64,000 bases of DNA from Ignavibacterium sp. (GTDB lineage Bacteria > Bacteroidota > Ignavibacteria > Ignavibacteriales > Ignavibacteriaceae): assembly GCA_018335755.1 (NCBI GenBank), contig JAGXRK010000001.1, positions 389,073 through 453,072 on the forward strand, given 5' to 3'. The notes under the pieces were generated by a model, which worked only from the letters and a program-made list of their open reading frames with translations, was not told where the DNA came from and searched no databases. The translations under genes and the position numbers were made by a program. Positions 1-7,471 of the stretch are shown one piece after another. The stretch's first letter is position 1. Each line of letters opens with the position of its first letter.

Positions 1-1
1 G

Positions 2-397
2 GAGTATTTTACTCCTGTTTTCTTTATTCTCATTTCTAATCTATATGATATCCTGGGTTATCATTTTGCACTTATCCGAAGAACCAAAGTTATGCCGGAG
101 AAGATAATAATCAGATCTTACAGAATAAACCAGATTATGTTCGATTTGACTTTATTGATACTTATCTCTGTTGTTTTTAGTCCTGTTGCAGCATTATCAG
201 GTGCAATACTTAAATTATTCGGTGTGCAGGATGTGCTTTATTATATATTTCTTCGGATGGAACTCCCGAAAAAATGGACGTGGTTAAAATGGACACCACT
301 TGGAATTATAAATAAATCTCTTTCTTTAAAAATTGTAATGATGCAGTCAGTTGTTGGTATTATAATTTCTGTTTTTCTACTGATTAACTTTCAATAA
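2..397 (+). CDS. Membrane protein, 5'-truncated by window edge
   Basis: The reading frame is open from the first bases of the window with no start codon before the internal ATG at 92, so the gene very probably begins upstream. About 131 residues are visible. Hydrophobic segments lie around the first 25 residues, in the middle (LTLLILISVVFSPVAALSG) and at the end (VVGIIISVFLLIN), separated by basic stretches, so this is a polytopic inner-membrane protein. I do not recognise the family. It ends 6 bp before the stop of a convergent lipoprotein gene. ATG 92 could be a real start of a small protein, but the upstream frame also encodes a plausible membrane segment. Confidence 0.55.
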   Translation, partial: EYFTPVFFILISNLYDILGYHFALIRRTKVMPEKIIIRSYRINQIMFDLTLLILISVVFSPVAALSGAILKLFGVQDVLYYIFLRMELPKKWTWLKWTPLGIINKSLSLKIVMMQSVVGIIISVFLLINFQ

Positions 398-403
398 TAA
401 AAA

Positions 404-823
404 TTATTGTTCTCTCAGAACAACAAACCTTTCACTAATTCCAAACTCGTCATCATTATTTGAGTTAGATACTTTTATCTGGTAGTGAAGTGAATTTCTT
501 AAATCAACAGGAATTTGCCATAAATAGCTGCCCTGGTTCTTCTCGTTGTTTTGGATTGTAAAAATTGGGGCATCCTTTTTTAGCAGTTCAATATTAACTT
601 CATTTATGTGTCTTGTATTTTTCCACATAATAGTGATTGCTTCACCCTGTTGGAATTGATCAGTATAAGTTGGAGAATAAACTTCAATCATAGAGGTCTG
701 TTCCTGGGAAACTACTATGTATTCCGGCGGTGTGTGATCCTGAAAGATATAATTACACGAACTAAAAAATGAAAAAATTAAAAGTGTAACTAAGTAATAC
801 CTTTTTTTATGTAAAGTGCTCAT
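404..823 (-). CDS. Lipoprotein with Kre9/Knh1-like Ig-type domain
   Basis: A 139-residue protein with a lipoprotein signal: a basic N-terminus, a hydrophobic core and a lipobox ending FSSC, with Cys23 as the predicted lipidated residue. The mature part has the pattern of the Ser-Thr-rich/Kre9-Knh1 N-terminal domain: a 'V-Y-S-P ... G-E-A-I-T-I-M-W' opening, then 'GSYLWQIP' and a closing 'ISERFVVL' strand. In bacteria this domain is found in secreted or surface lipoproteins as a beta-sandwich of unknown binding partner. The family call rests on pattern recognition; the lipoprotein call is firmer. It is convergent with the preceding membrane-protein gene. Confidence 0.6.
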   Translation of the reverse strand: MSTLHKKRYYLVTLLIFSFFSSCNYIFQDHTPPEYIVVSQEQTSMIEVYSPTYTDQFQQGEAITIMWKNTRHINEVNIELLKKDAPIFTIQNNEKNQGSYLWQIPVDLRNSLHYQIKVSNSNNDDEFGISERFVVLREQ

Positions 824-1128
824 AATAATTACCTGTTCGATATTCGGACTAATAATATTAAAAAGTCTCTAAAAATCAAATCCAATCGCTAATTTTATGT
901 AATCAGCAAATATCATCATTTAACAATCATACAGAATATTACGTATTAATATCCTTTTCTTAAATAAGAAATAATTTTCTTAAAAATAAGAACCGAACTA
1001 TTTAATTATTTGTAATAATTGACTTAAAAAGATAATTGTCTAAGTATAATTATGGCATTTAATGTGTTGATTTTGAAACGGAATAAAACATTATACATTA
1101 ATTATTCATCACTATCCCAGGGGATAAC
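824..1128. other. AT-rich divergent intergenic region
   Basis: About 305 bp between the lipoprotein gene (minus strand) and the receiver gene (plus strand). It is very AT-rich with no open frame worth calling, and must carry promoters for both directions. A TATAAT hexamer lies at 1045-1050, with TTGACT at 1019-1024, but the 20-bp spacing is too long for a standard sigma-70 promoter. I see no clear hairpin or riboswitch. Confidence 0.4.
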
Positions 1129-1509
1129 ATGCCTAAAATAGCAATTATTGACGACGATCCTGATATTCTTGATGCAAGTGAATTAGTGCTTACATCAAAA
1201 GGATATGAGGTTATTAAAGCAACTAATCCTGATGACGGTTACAAAATTGTAAAAGATCAGAGCCCGGATCTCATTATACTAGATGTAATGATGAACGAAC
1301 CGGATGACGGATTCTTCCTTGCCCAGAAATTCCGCAGAGAGAAAATTACAATCCCGATCATTATGTACACTTCCGTTTCAAAAACATTAGGATTGGAATT
1401 TTCTGCCGGAGAGATGATTCCGGTTGATGATTTTGTCGAAAAACCGATTTCACCAGAAACATTGATCGACAAAGTTGAAAAACTTTTACAATTAAACGTC
1501 AAGGAGTAG
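1129..1509 (+). CDS. Stand-alone response-regulator receiver protein
   Basis: A 126-residue CheY-like receiver domain with no output domain. It has the acidic pocket (IIDDD, residues 6-10), phospho-acceptor Asp52 in LDVMM, Thr81 and Lys105 (EKP). All catalytic positions are present, so it should accept phosphate. It starts the hydrogenase gene row: its last codons contain the ribosome-binding site (AAGGAG at 1499-1504) of the HydC-like gene 4 bp downstream, which argues for co-transcription. No cognate kinase lies directly beside it; the RegB-like kinase at 5186 is on the other side of the hydrogenase genes and is the nearest candidate. A role in signalling linked to hydrogenase expression is inference. 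Confidence 0.85.
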   Translation: MPKIAIIDDDPDILDASELVLTSKGYEVIKATNPDDGYKIVKDQSPDLIILDVMMNEPDDGFFLAQKFRREKITIPIIMYTSVSKTLGLEFSAGEMIPVDDFVEKPISPETLIDKVEKLLQLNVKE

Positions 1510-1513
1510 AGCC

Positions 1514-1987
1514 ATGCTGGTAGTTGAAAAAAACGCTCTCTCCGAAGAAATAGAGAGCTATATAGAAAAATATGGAGATGATCGTTCTGCATTGCTGATG
1601 ATCCTTCATGAAATTCAGAAAAAGCACAGACATATTTCTGAATTTGCTCAGCAGGAAGTAGCAAGACTCCTTAATATTCATCCTGTTGAAGTATACAGCG
1701 TTATTTCCTTTTTCGCTTTTCTTAACTCTGACCCTAAAGGAAGAAACATTGTAAGAATTTGTCAGACAATTTCATGTGATATGCATGGTAAAAGACAAAT
1801 TGTGCAGGCAATTGAGCGCGAGTTAGGAATAAAAATAGGCGAAACAACAAAGGATAATAAATTCACCGTTGAGTATGCTAACTGTTTAGGGCTTTGCGAT
1901 ATGGGTCCTGCTATGGCAATTAATGACAGAGTCTATACCAATCTTACTCCCGAACAGGCAGTTGAACTTTTAGGAAAGGTGAAGTGA
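1514..1987 (+). CDS. hydC: NADH-dependent [FeFe]-hydrogenase subunit HydC (NuoE-like)
   Basis: A 157-residue thioredoxin-like [2Fe-2S] protein of the NuoE family. The four cluster ligands are in the family spacing: Cys83 and Cys88 (C-x4-C), then Cys124 and Cys128 (C-x3-C, NCLGLC). It passes electrons between the flavin subunit and the rest of the complex. Its neighbours are a NuoF-like and an [FeFe]-hydrogenase catalytic gene, in the HydC-HydB-HydA order of trimeric NADH-linked, often electron-bifurcating, hydrogenases, so this is not respiratory complex I. The start ATG has AAGGAG 9 bp upstream, and the stop overlaps the next gene's start region. Confidence 0.92.
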   Translation: MLVVEKNALSEEIESYIEKYGDDRSALLMILHEIQKKHRHISEFAQQEVARLLNIHPVEVYSVISFFAFLNSDPKGRNIVRICQTISCDMHGKRQIVQAIERELGIKIGETTKDNKFTVEYANCLGLCDMGPAMAINDRVYTNLTPEQAVELLGKVK

Positions 1988-1988
1988 G

Positions 1989-3203
1989 GTGAATATGGAA
2001 AATCATAAAAAGAAAAGAACCGGTCCTGTAATCTTCTCTCAATACAAAAGAGGAGATGCAATTAAAAAATTATTATCAATGTCCCGCGAAGATGTATTGT
2101 TTGAATTAAAAGATTCAAAACTCAAAGGAAGAGGCGGAGCAGGATTTCCAACATCCACAAAATGGATGCTTACCGCAGCTGCTAAAGCCGATAGAAAATT
2201 TCTTGTGTGCAATGCAGATGAAGGAGAACCGGGAACATTTAAAGACAGAGTACTGTTGATTGAGTTTCCGGAATTAGTATTTGACGGGATGGTTGTCGGC
2301 GGTTATACTGTCGGTGCACAGCTTGGAATTGTTTATCTCCGCGGTGAATATGAATACCTGTTAAAACCTCTCGAAGATTATCTCGCAGAGATGAGAAAAG
2401 ATAATCTGCTTGGTAAAAACATTCTCGGCAAAGAAGGTTTTGATTTTGATATAGAAATATTCCTCGGTTCAGGTGCTTATGTGTGTGGCGAGGAAACTGC
2501 ATTGATAGAATCGCTTGAAGGACATCGCGGCGAACCAAGAAACAGACCGCCTTATCCTATCAATACAGGATTTCTCGGCAGACCAACATCTGTAAATAAT
2601 GTTGAAACTCTCGCAGCAGTTACACACATTGTAATTAAAGGCGGCAAGTGGTTCAGCGAATTCGGAACAAGCCAATCGTCAGGATCAAAATTATTTTCTG
2701 TTTCCGGCGATTGTGAAAAACCCGGCGTATATGAATTACCCTGGGGAACAAAAGTTTCTGAACTGTTGAAGATAGTTGAGGCAAAAAATACTAAAGCAGT
2801 TCAGATAGGTGGAGCATCAGGTCATTGTATTCCGAAATCACAATTCGGCAGAGCGCTCGCGTATGAAGATATTCCAACGGGTGGATCCATAATGATATTT
2901 GATGAAAGCAGGGATATGCTTCATGTATTAAAGAACTTTATGGAATTCTTCCTTGATGAATCCTGTGGTCAGTGCACACCTTGCAGAATTGGTAATCATA
3001 AGCTGCTTGAAGGTGTGGAAATGATTGAAAGAAACGAATATACCTTTGCTCATATAAATAAGCTGAAAGATCTCGGAAGAACAATGCAGGTTGCATCTAA
3101 ATGCGGATTAGGACAGTCAAGCCCGAATCCATTTATATCAATTCTTGAAAATTTTAAAGATGAAATCTTTACACGCGGTAATGGAGGAAGAAATGGAAAA
3201 TAA
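1989..3203 (+). CDS. hydB: NADH-dependent [FeFe]-hydrogenase subunit HydB (NuoF-like)
   Basis: A 404-residue flavoprotein of the NuoF family: NADH/FMN-binding GRGGAGFPT (47-55), CNADEGEPG (74-82), GAYVCGEETAL (162-172), and a [4Fe-4S] site with Cys326, Cys329, Cys332 and Cys372. It oxidises or reduces NAD(H) in the hydrogenase complex. It is the short NuoF-like form: the N-terminal thioredoxin-like and C-terminal ferredoxin domains of the Thermotoga-type HydB are absent. The start could be GTG 1989 (AAAGGTG 6 bp upstream) or ATG 1995; both give the same protein within two residues. It overlaps the start of hydA by 11 bp, so translation is probably coupled. Confidence 0.92.
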   Translation: MNMENHKKKRTGPVIFSQYKRGDAIKKLLSMSREDVLFELKDSKLKGRGGAGFPTSTKWMLTAAAKADRKFLVCNADEGEPGTFKDRVLLIEFPELVFDGMVVGGYTVGAQLGIVYLRGEYEYLLKPLEDYLAEMRKDNLLGKNILGKEGFDFDIEIFLGSGAYVCGEETALIESLEGHRGEPRNRPPYPINTGFLGRPTSVNNVETLAAVTHIVIKGGKWFSEFGTSQSSGSKLFSVSGDCEKPGVYELPWGTKVSELLKIVEAKNTKAVQIGGASGHCIPKSQFGRALAYEDIPTGGSIMIFDESRDMLHVLKNFMEFFLDESCGQCTPCRIGNHKLLEGVEMIERNEYTFAHINKLKDLGRTMQVASKCGLGQSSPNPFISILENFKDEIFTRGNGGRNGK

Positions 3204-5106
3204 AAAAACAATGAGAGCACCTGTCAGCCAGAAACCGCATGTTGTTCCCAAACCGGAGCATCCGGAACATATAGGCGGCTCGATCTCAATTGAATTAAAT
3301 GAGAAAAAAATATCAGTTCCTTTCGGAACAACAATACTAGAAGCTTGCAGACAAAACCAGGTTCATATACCGACACTTTGTCACCATGAAGATTTGTGTG
3401 TTGCCGGCGTATGCCGTGTCTGCGTTGTTGAAGTTGAAGGAATGAGAACTCTGCAGGCATCGTGTGCATTTCCAATTACAGCACCAATAAAAATTAAAAC
3501 CACCTCAAATGCTGTAAGACGTGCAAGAAAACATATCATTGATTTAATATTAAGTGAACACTACGGCGAATGTTATTCCTGTTTCAGGAATAATAACTGT
3601 GAACTCCAGTCACTTGCAAAAGAGTATGGCGTTGATCATTACAATTTTGGTCATATTGAAACTCCAAGATATGAAGTTGATAATTCTTCTTATTCAGTAG
3701 TGCGTGATCTTGATAAATGTGTTTTATGCAAACGTTGTGTAAGAACCTGTATAGATCTTCAGGAAGTTGGAGTGCTTGAAGCAATAGATAGAGGCAACAA
3801 CACTCACATCGGAACATTCCTCGATAAACCTCTTGCAGAAGTAATATGTATTAACTGCGGACAGTGTATTAATCGTTGTCCTACCGGTGCATTAAGGGCA
3901 AACGATCCGCGTGATGAAATATGGGCTGCAATTGATGATCCTAAAAAGCATGTTGTAATACAAACGGCTCCATCACCAAGAGCTGCAATATGTGAAGAAT
4001 TTGGAATGGAACCCGGTTCATCACTTACCGGCGAAATGAATACTGCATTAAGAAGAATCGGCTTTGATGTTGTGTTCGATACAAACTTCACTGCAGACCT
4101 TACAATCTTTGAAGAAGGTACAGAACTTATTGCAAGGTTGTATAAAGCCCTGGTCCAGAAAGAACAGGTTGCCCTGCCTCAGTTTACTTCATGTTCACCG
4201 GGCTGGGTTAAATATCTTGAACATTTTTATCCTGAGTATATTGATAACCTCAGCACAGCCAAATCACCGCAGCAGATGTTTGGCGCGCTGATCAAAACTT
4301 ATTATGCAAAAAAGAAAGGCATTGATCCGAATGATATTATATCGGTTGCAGTTATGCCTTGTTCAGCTAAGAAGTTTGAGTGTAACAGACCCGAAATGGT
4401 TGATTCCGGATTTAAGGATGTAGATTACGGTTTAACAACCCGTGAATTAGCTCAGATGATTAAAGAATCAGGAATATATCTTCCTGAAATGCCGCGCTCG
4501 CATTTTGATGATCCGTTTGGTGATGCTTCCGGTGCCGGATTAATCTTCGGTGCAACCGGCGGTGTTATGGAAGCTGCTTTGAGAACTGTTATTGAATTTG
4601 TAACAGGAAAGAAAGTTGAAGATGTATTTGCTAACGCTGATATCATGCCTGTAAGAGGATTTGAAGGTGTTAAATATGCCGAACTTCCAATTGCAGAGGT
4701 AGGTGCAGTTCCTGATCTTATCAAACATCTTATACCGGATTGGAACTGGTTGAAAGGTGCAACACTTAAAATTGCGGTGGCACACGGAACAGCTAATGCA
4801 AAGAAAATTATGGACGATATAAAAGCTGGTGGTAAATTCAGTGAATGTCATTTCATCGAATTTATGGCCTGTCCCGGCGGATGTATCGGCGGCGGCGGTC
4901 AGCCTATTCCAACAACTCCAGAGATACGTAAACTAAGAGCAAAAGCTATATATGATGAAGATAAATCATTACCAATAAGAAAATCTCATGAAAACAGATT
5001 TGTTATTGAAATATATGATGAGTTCTTAAAAGACGGACCTTGCGGTCATTTATCACATAAACTTCTTCATACACATTATGTAAAAAGAGGAAAGTATATA
5101 GCCTAA
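3193..5106 (+). CDS. hydA: [FeFe]-hydrogenase catalytic subunit HydA
   Basis: A 637-residue group A [FeFe]-hydrogenase. In order: [2Fe-2S] domain (Cys63, 74, 77, 91), His-ligated [4Fe-4S] site (His123, Cys127, 130, 136), two [4Fe-4S] ferredoxin motifs (Cys176-186 and Cys219-229), and the H-cluster domain with L1 TSCSPGW (Cys334-Ser335), L2 MPCSAKK (Cys390) and L3 MACPGGCIGGGGQP (Cys560, Cys564). A small-subunit-like tail closes it. The L1 motif has Ser where many homologues have a second Cys. I chose ATG 3193 because GGAGG sits 5 bp before it; the frame is open to an ATG at 3145 inside hydB, which has no ribosome-binding site. No maturation genes (hydEFG) are in the window. It probably interconverts H2 and NADH, with or without ferredoxin. 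Confidence 0.93.
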   Translation: MENKKTMRAPVSQKPHVVPKPEHPEHIGGSISIELNEKKISVPFGTTILEACRQNQVHIPTLCHHEDLCVAGVCRVCVVEVEGMRTLQASCAFPITAPIKIKTTSNAVRRARKHIIDLILSEHYGECYSCFRNNNCELQSLAKEYGVDHYNFGHIETPRYEVDNSSYSVVRDLDKCVLCKRCVRTCIDLQEVGVLEAIDRGNNTHIGTFLDKPLAEVICINCGQCINRCPTGALRANDPRDEIWAAIDDPKKHVVIQTAPSPRAAICEEFGMEPGSSLTGEMNTALRRIGFDVVFDTNFTADLTIFEEGTELIARLYKALVQKEQVALPQFTSCSPGWVKYLEHFYPEYIDNLSTAKSPQQMFGALIKTYYAKKKGIDPNDIISVAVMPCSAKKFECNRPEMVDSGFKDVDYGLTTRELAQMIKESGIYLPEMPRSHFDDPFGDASGAGLIFGATGGVMEAALRTVIEFVTGKKVEDVFANADIMPVRGFEGVKYAELPIAEVGAVPDLIKHLIPDWNWLKGATLKIAVAHGTANAKKIMDDIKAGGKFSECHFIEFMACPGGCIGGGGQPIPTTPEIRKLRAKAIYDEDKSLPIRKSHENRFVIEIYDEFLKDGPCGHLSHKLLHTHYVKRGKYIA

Positions 5107-5123
5107 ATTAGTCCTTCTTAAAC

Positions 5124-5160
5124 AGGCAGATGTTAGCTAATAGCATCTGCCTTTTTTATT
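5124..5160 (+). terminator. Rho-independent terminator of the hydrogenase operon
   Basis: AGGCAGATG (5124-5132) pairs perfectly with CATCTGCCT (5144-5152), can be extended inward by two to three pairs, and is followed at once by a T-rich run. It lies 17 bp after the hydA stop and separates hydA from the sensor-kinase gene. Confidence 0.9.
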
Positions 5161-5185
5161 TTTAGAGTGTAAAATTGAAAATATA

Positions 5186-6565
5186 ATGATTAATCTTGTT
5201 CCTTCCTGGGCAAAGCACTACGAAGAATTCTGGATGACAATCCGGAGAAGAAACCTTTGGTTTATAAAGCTCCGTTATGGTGCCGTTTTGATGCTGTTGA
5301 TCTTCATTTTCTATCCGAAATATTTCCTTAACGTTGAATTGACGGGTTCTCAACACAACTCTCTTTTGATAATTACAATCTCTATTCTGACTTACAATGG
5401 ACTGCTGCATTTCATAAGAAGATTTTTAAAACATGATGCTGATAGTTTTAATCCTCTGCATCTTTCATTACTTCAGATGATATTTGATTTAATTGCCTTG
5501 ATGCTCGTAGTATATTATACCGGAAGTGTTGAATCGCCACTGCTTTTATTTTTTGTCATTCATATGATAGTCGGCAGTCTGATTTTACCGGGCTTTTTAA
5601 TTTATGGTTTTGCGGCAACGATAGTAATTGTAGTTTGGATGATTACAATAGGTGAATATTACTCCATTATTCCTCATCATCACGTTAACGGATACCTGCC
5701 CTCTGAGCTCTACCAGGATTTTAATTTCGTGCTGGCAATAAATACAACATTTGGCTTCATAGTTTTTATGATCGTATTAATTTCAAACAGGATGGCAAAA
5801 CAACTTTATATGAGGGAACAGCAATTAATTGAATCAATTGAAAAGATCAATGCAGCCGAAAAAGAAAAGCAGAAATATATAATCGGTGTAGTTCACGAAA
5901 TTAAAACTCCGCTTGCTGCTGTTCATTCCTATCTAGATCTGGTGTTGCAAAAATTCCTTGGTCCATTGGATGAAATTGTTGAAGAAAAACTAAAACGTGC
6001 CAAGCGAAGATCTGATGAAGCGATCGAACTTGTAAACAGTGTGTTAAAAATTTCTAATATGAAGTTGTTTGATAGAATAACTGAAGAAAGCATGACGATA
6101 GGCGCTATAGTAAAAACAACTGCAGCAAGTCAGATGGTAAATGCAAGAGCTAAAAGCGTTTCGTTAAAAGTACTTGATCAACGGAAAGAAAAAATTCCGG
6201 TAAAAGGCGATAGCTTCTTAATTCAGATAGCCATTTCAAATATTATAAATAATGCAATTAAGTATTCTGATTTTGAAGGAAAGATTGAAGTTGTAATTGA
6301 GAATAAAGAAAATGATGTAATGATAAATGTAAGCGATAACGGTATAGGTATTCCCGAACAGGACATCGATAAAATATTTACAGACTACTACCGTGCTTCA
6401 AATATTAAAGATAAAAATTATGAAGGTTCCGGAATTGGTCTTCCGGTAGTCAAACAAATTATTGAAAGGCACGGAGGAACCATCAAAGTGGAAAGCCCCT
6501 CCCGCTTAGCTGCGACTGATAAACCTGGAACCAGTTTTACAATTTATCTTCCGTTAAAGAAATAA
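5186..6565 (+). CDS. Membrane sensor histidine kinase, RegB/PrrB-like
   Basis: A 459-residue kinase with about six N-terminal membrane segments (residues 30-205), a short coiled coil, a HisKA domain with His237 in HEIKTP, and a HATPase domain (N box INNAIKYS, G1 DNGIGIP, G2 GSGIGLP). The segment TGSVESPLLLFF at 112-123 sits where RegB/PrrB redox kinases carry their GGxxNPF quinone-sensing motif, so redox or quinone sensing is plausible but inferred. It follows the hydrogenase terminator and is not paired with a response regulator on the same strand. The lone receiver at 1129 and the TM1266-like regulator next door make a link to hydrogen metabolism attractive. No strong ribosome-binding site is visible before ATG 5186. 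Confidence 0.85.
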   Translation: MINLVPSWAKHYEEFWMTIRRRNLWFIKLRYGAVLMLLIFIFYPKYFLNVELTGSQHNSLLIITISILTYNGLLHFIRRFLKHDADSFNPLHLSLLQMIFDLIALMLVVYYTGSVESPLLLFFVIHMIVGSLILPGFLIYGFAATIVIVVWMITIGEYYSIIPHHHVNGYLPSELYQDFNFVLAINTTFGFIVFMIVLISNRMAKQLYMREQQLIESIEKINAAEKEKQKYIIGVVHEIKTPLAAVHSYLDLVLQKFLGPLDEIVEEKLKRAKRRSDEAIELVNSVLKISNMKLFDRITEESMTIGAIVKTTAASQMVNARAKSVSLKVLDQRKEKIPVKGDSFLIQIAISNIINNAIKYSDFEGKIEVVIENKENDVMINVSDNGIGIPEQDIDKIFTDYYRASNIKDKNYEGSGIGLPVVKQIIERHGGTIKVESPSRLAATDKPGTSFTIYLPLKK

Positions 6566-6566
6566 A

Positions 6567-6863
6567 TTAATTCTTTACAGTTTTTTTAACAGTTTTCTTT
6601 TTAGGTTCTGTAAAGATTGAAAGATCAACCAGTTTTGAAGAAACTCCTTTGATTAGAGATACTTTCCGTGCAAGCTCATCCATTTTTTTTCTTTCACCTG
6701 CAAGTTCAAGAATAAGCAGACCTTCATCAGTGCAGTTTTCCATTACACCGTCATGAATACCGAGACGGGTTTTAATCATGCAGCCCCATCCGGTTAAAAC
6801 TTTCTGAACCTGAACGGCAGCATTTTTTCTTTTGCTGATAAGAATTAATAATATGGTTTTCAT
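6567..6863 (-). CDS. TM1266-type [FeFe]-hydrogenase system regulator (ACT-like)
   Basis: A 98-residue protein with the ACT-like pattern of the putative iron-only hydrogenase system regulator family (TM1266 type): an ILISKRKNAAVQVQKVL start, WGCMIKTRLGIHD in the middle, GLLILELAG and a closing IKGVSSKLVDLS. Members usually lie beside [FeFe]-hydrogenase or maturase genes, as here, and are thought to be small-ligand-binding regulators. I chose ATG 6863 because AGGGG lies 7 bp before it; the frame runs open 75 bp further upstream without a better start. The last 13 residues form a Lys/Thr-rich tail (KKKTVKKTVKN) beyond the family domain; a similar tail occurs on the PPDK of this window. It is convergent with the kinase gene, 1 bp away. 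Confidence 0.75.
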   Translation of the reverse strand: MKTILLILISKRKNAAVQVQKVLTGWGCMIKTRLGIHDGVMENCTDEGLLILELAGERKKMDELARKVSLIKGVSSKLVDLSIFTEPKKKTVKKTVKN

Positions 6864-6960
6864 AGTATAGCCCCTGAATAGTGGATAAAAAAGACAAGTA
6901 AAAATAAGTAAAATCACCCAAAGAAAATTATTTAACATTAGTTAATTATTGTTTCTAATT

Positions 6961-6995
6961 CGACTATATGGTCGTAATGGATGACTAAAATGTCG
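6961..6995 (+). promoter_or_regulatory. Tandem activator sites (CGnC-N6-GTCG) upstream of 7082
   Basis: Two dyads: CGAC-tatatg-GTCG (6961-6974, perfect) and TGAC-taaaat-GTCG (6982-6995, one mismatch). Their centres are 21 bp apart, two helical turns, and lie 58 and 79 bp upstream of the -24 GG of the sigma-54-like promoter at 7045. The same site pair occurs before the related gene at 12163. They are probably the enhancer sites of the NtrC-type regulator encoded at 8571. Confidence 0.6.
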
Positions 6996-7044
6996 TTTTA
7001 TTTCCTAATCAGTTTTATTCCAACATAAATTCACCATAATTTTC

Positions 7045-7060
7045 AGGCACAAGGTTTGTG
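7045..7060 (+). promoter_or_regulatory. Sigma-54-like promoter for gene 7082
   Basis: AGGCAC-N5-TTGTG, with the -24 GG and the -12 G(T) 12 bp apart as sigma-54 requires. It deviates from the TGGCAC/TTGC consensus at one position in each element. Transcription would start near 7071, leaving an unusually short leader of about 11 nt that begins at the ribosome-binding site AGGAG (7071-7075). The tandem dyads at 6961-6995 support it. Confidence 0.5.
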
Positions 7061-7081
7061 AATTGTTTACAGGAGTTTAAC

Positions 7082-7450
7082 ATGAAAGTAATACTTATAA
7101 TTCTATTTTTTTCTGCTGCAGGTTTATCCAATGGATTTGAAATTCCTGATACAACTAAAAGTAAAGATCTGGAAACAAAAAAGGAGCAATTACGCGAAAA
7201 GGAAAATGCCGGTAAGCCTTCTAAAGATGATTTTATTGATAAGAAAGGAACCGGTGAACATAATCGTGCCTCTGAAAGAAAAAGAAAAGATGTTTTTATT
7301 GATAAGGATGGCGATGGTATCTCGGATACAAGACAGGGTGGAATGAGTTTCAATAAGCTTCGAAAAAGAACCGGACAAAAACAGGGAAGCGGCAGCGGTG
7401 GAGGACACAATGGCGGTGCAAATCAGGCCGGACCTGGCGGCAATAAATAA
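7082..7450 (+). CDS. Small secreted Gly-rich protein with Ca-binding-like repeats
   Basis: A 122-residue protein with a signal peptide (MKVILIILFFSAAGLSNG). The mature part is highly charged, then has two units starting DDFIDKKGTG and DVFIDKDGDGISD, the second matching the Asp-rich thrombospondin type-3/EF-loop pattern that binds calcium, and a Gly-rich end (GSGSGGGHNGG). It resembles the protein at 12163 in layout and in its FID-DGDG units. AGGAG lies 7 bp before ATG 7082; an upstream in-frame ATG at 7058 lies inside the promoter and is rejected. It is probably in one transcript with the barrel protein 21 bp downstream. The function is unknown. Confidence 0.7.
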   Translation: MKVILIILFFSAAGLSNGFEIPDTTKSKDLETKKEQLREKENAGKPSKDDFIDKKGTGEHNRASERKRKDVFIDKDGDGISDTRQGGMSFNKLRKRTGQKQGSGSGGGHNGGANQAGPGGNK

Positions 7451-7471
7451 TTTTATTAAATTGATTCTTAT

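Noticed and set aside
1019..1050. TTGACT ... TATAAT as a sigma-70 promoter for the hydrogenase row
   Set aside because: The spacer is 20 bp, well above 16-18, and Bacteroidota-side promoters differ, so it is mentioned only as a weak hint.
1053..1068. TGGCAT-N5-GTGT as a sigma-54 promoter before the receiver gene
   Set aside because: The -12 element does not match TTGC at two positions and no dyads lie upstream.
3145..3192. Longer start of hydA inside hydB
   Set aside because: ATG 3145 has no ribosome-binding site, while GGAGG lies 5 bp before ATG 3193, which starts a plausible N-terminus.
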